NCBI GenBank assembly: GCA_934169775.1 | Contig: CAKPOI010000002.1 | Span: 35,804 to 99,803, forward strand | Length of the DNA stretch: 64,000 bases | Direction of reading: 5' to 3' | Source of the DNA: an uncultured Clostridia bacterium | GTDB taxonomy: Bacteria; Bacillota; Clostridia; TANB77; CAG-508 | Translations under genes and position numbers: made by a program | Part shown: in pieces, positions 63,163 to 64,000 of the stretch | Layout of the letters: every line of letters starts with the position of its first letter | Position numbering within the stretch: the stretch's first letter is position 1 | The notes under the pieces: model-generated | Seen by the model: only the letters and a program-made list of their open reading frames with translations | Told to the model about the DNA's origin: nothing | The model's database searches: none

Positions 63163-63191
63163 ATTATACATCTATTAGCGATTTATGTCAA
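63163..63191 (-). promoter_or_regulatory. Consensus sigma-A promoter of the S10-spc-alpha operon
   Basis: On the minus strand TTGACA (63186-63191), exactly 17 nt, TATAAT (63163-63168). It is a perfect consensus, as expected for ribosomal genes. Confidence 0.9.
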
Positions 63192-63399
63192 TATTTTTTT
63201 ATCTTTATTTTTTTTATTTTTTTATCCACGTTGAATTTAAAATTAAATGCCCTTTTGAAGTAAAAATTTCTAAGTCTATGAAAAGCCCTTATTTTAACCT
63301 TTTTAATTTTAGGCAACTTTTGTGTTTATTTTAACTATTTCTTATGTTTTCTAAAAATGTAAAGATATAATTTCTTGACTTTACAAAACTGCCTAAGAT

Positions 63400-63642
63400 T
63401 TATTGTGTTAGCTCTTTTATCACTATTTGTTTTTCTTCCATTCTTCCTTCTATCCATATTATATCTTCTTTTTTTAATTTTTTATAACATTTGTCTGCTA
63501 TCTCGTTATATCCTATTACTTTTATTTTTGATTTGTTATCTAATTCTATTTCAAATGTTATTACTGCATCTGCATTTCTTATAAATGTAAATTTATATTC
63601 TGGTTCTGTTATTATTTTTCCTTTTATAAAACATATATTCAT
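63400..63642 (-). CDS. Small OB-fold (SSB-like) protein, copy B
   Basis: 80 residues, differing from the copy at 25999-26241 at four positions (Ile/Thr, Arg/Lys, Glu/Lys, Ile/Met). The same SSB-like OB pattern is present (NICFIKGKIITEPEYKF, DIIWIEGR). It lies downstream of the edge gene that appears to be a second DGR target, in the same order and orientation as copy A, but without the intervening RT, Avd and template. Confidence 0.6.
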   Translation of the reverse strand: MNICFIKGKIITEPEYKFTFIRNADAVITFEIELDNKSKIKVIGYNEIADKCYKKLKKEDIIWIEGRMEEKQIVIKELTQ

Positions 63643-63812
63643 TTCTTTTTCCTTATTATTTTTATTTACTTTCGTAAAATAAATATATTCAATTTCTTTA
63701 CTAATATTTATTTTACTGATTCTTTTTTACCTATTATTATTTTTTTATTTTCATATATTTAATAATTCAGGAAGGAATAAATCTCTTTAATACTAATACC
63801 TTTGCTGCACAA
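63400..63812. repeat. Duplicated segment, left part, copy B
   Basis: Nearly identical to 25999-26400. Homology ends at about 63812, after which a different hairpin follows. Confidence 0.85.
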
Positions 63813-63815
63813 AAA

Positions 63816-63858
63816 AACTGTGCAATTCTAAATTTTTACTTTTAGAATTTACACAGTT
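63816..63858. repeat. Hairpin at the copy-B junction
   Basis: AACTGTGCAATTCTAAA pairs with its near complement ending CACAGTT around a 7-nt loop. It lies where copy A carries the template repeat and RT genes. Confidence 0.65.
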
Positions 63859-63867
63859 AGGTTTAGA

Positions 63868-64000
63868 CTTTCATCCTGCCATTCATTTTTTCACCTGCCT
63901 CTAGCGTATTTCATTCGCTAGAGGGACTTGTATTCAATTTACCGGTTATAAAATGACTCTCTCGCCTATTTTATAATCACGGCTTTAGCTCTCAGTTTAC
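63868..64000. repeat. Duplicated segment, right part, copy B
   Basis: Nearly identical to 28350-28482, including the CCTCTAGCG/CGCTAGAGG hairpin at 63898-63924. Confidence 0.85.
63992..64000 (-). CDS. Last codons of a probable second DGR target, beyond the right edge
   Basis: The final bases read as V-N-stop (TGA at 63992-63994) on the minus strand, exactly as in the first target, and the flanking downstream sequence is homologous. Only three codons are visible, so this rests on homology of the downstream region. Confidence 0.5.
   Translation of the reverse strand, partial: VN

Overview
The window is a low-GC (roughly 30% by eye), gene-dense chromosomal segment of a spore-forming member of the Bacillota, most likely an uncultured Clostridia lineage. 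The evidence is the spoVAC-spoVAD-spoVAE cluster and spoVT, RNase J, the long clostridial form of GltX, zinc-type S14 and the Gram-positive order of the S10-spc-alpha ribosomal operon. No tRNA, rRNA, CRISPR array or transposase gene was seen. Most genes lie on the minus strand.

Layout. 1-7.4 kb: tail of an unknown gene, greA, pgsA, then a cell-wall unit ftsE-ftsX, two paralogous coiled-coil M23 hydrolases and a CtpA-type S41 protease. 7.4-18.5 kb: a 200-bp giant palindrome, an orphan transketolase C-terminal half and a type IV pilus operon (pilM-pilN fusion, pilO-like, a PilP-position protein, pilA, pilD, two minor pilins, pilB, pilT, pilC). 18.7-22.5 kb: rsmB, then on the plus strand a dodecin-like gene with spoVAC, spoVAD and spoVAE. 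22.8-25.8 kb: pentapeptide protein, prolyl-tRNA editing protein, an atypical 96-residue gene, and infC-rpmI-rplT with an L20-type attenuator and an apparent AUA start for infC. 26.0-29.8 kb: a diversity-generating retroelement (DGR). 30.3-32.5 kb: frameshifted esterase, DUF4190 protein, cation exchanger. 32.8-46 kb: serS, engB, DUF951, gltX, RNase J, spoVT, KAP NTPase, comFC, recD2. 46.3-63.2 kb: the complete S10-spc-alpha ribosomal protein operon, rpsJ to rplQ, without rpmD (L30), behind a consensus sigma-A promoter and a long structured leader. 63.4-64.0 kb: a partial copy of the DGR target module.

The most interesting system is the DGR. A template repeat (26442-26578) and a variable repeat (28486-28622) differ at 22 of 137 positions, and 20 of these are at template adenines on the coding strand. 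The cassette encodes a DGR-type reverse transcriptase, an Avd-like protein, a MutS-like protein interrupted by an in-frame UGA, and a small OB-fold protein. The diversified target is a 445-residue protein with a prepilin N-terminus almost identical to the PilA encoded 13 kb away, a Gly-rich linker and an FGE/C-type-lectin domain whose last ~46 residues are the variable repeat. The inference is that this DGR diversifies a lectin displayed on type IV pili. At the right edge, the OB-fold gene and the sequence downstream of the target recur without RT or template, and the last bases encode the same target C-terminus. A second target therefore probably lies just outside the window.

The window is also rich in small palindromic repeats: a REP-like family (often touching stop codons and forming the last codons of engB), a 47-bp family, and long hairpins in the ribosomal operon placed at stop codons.
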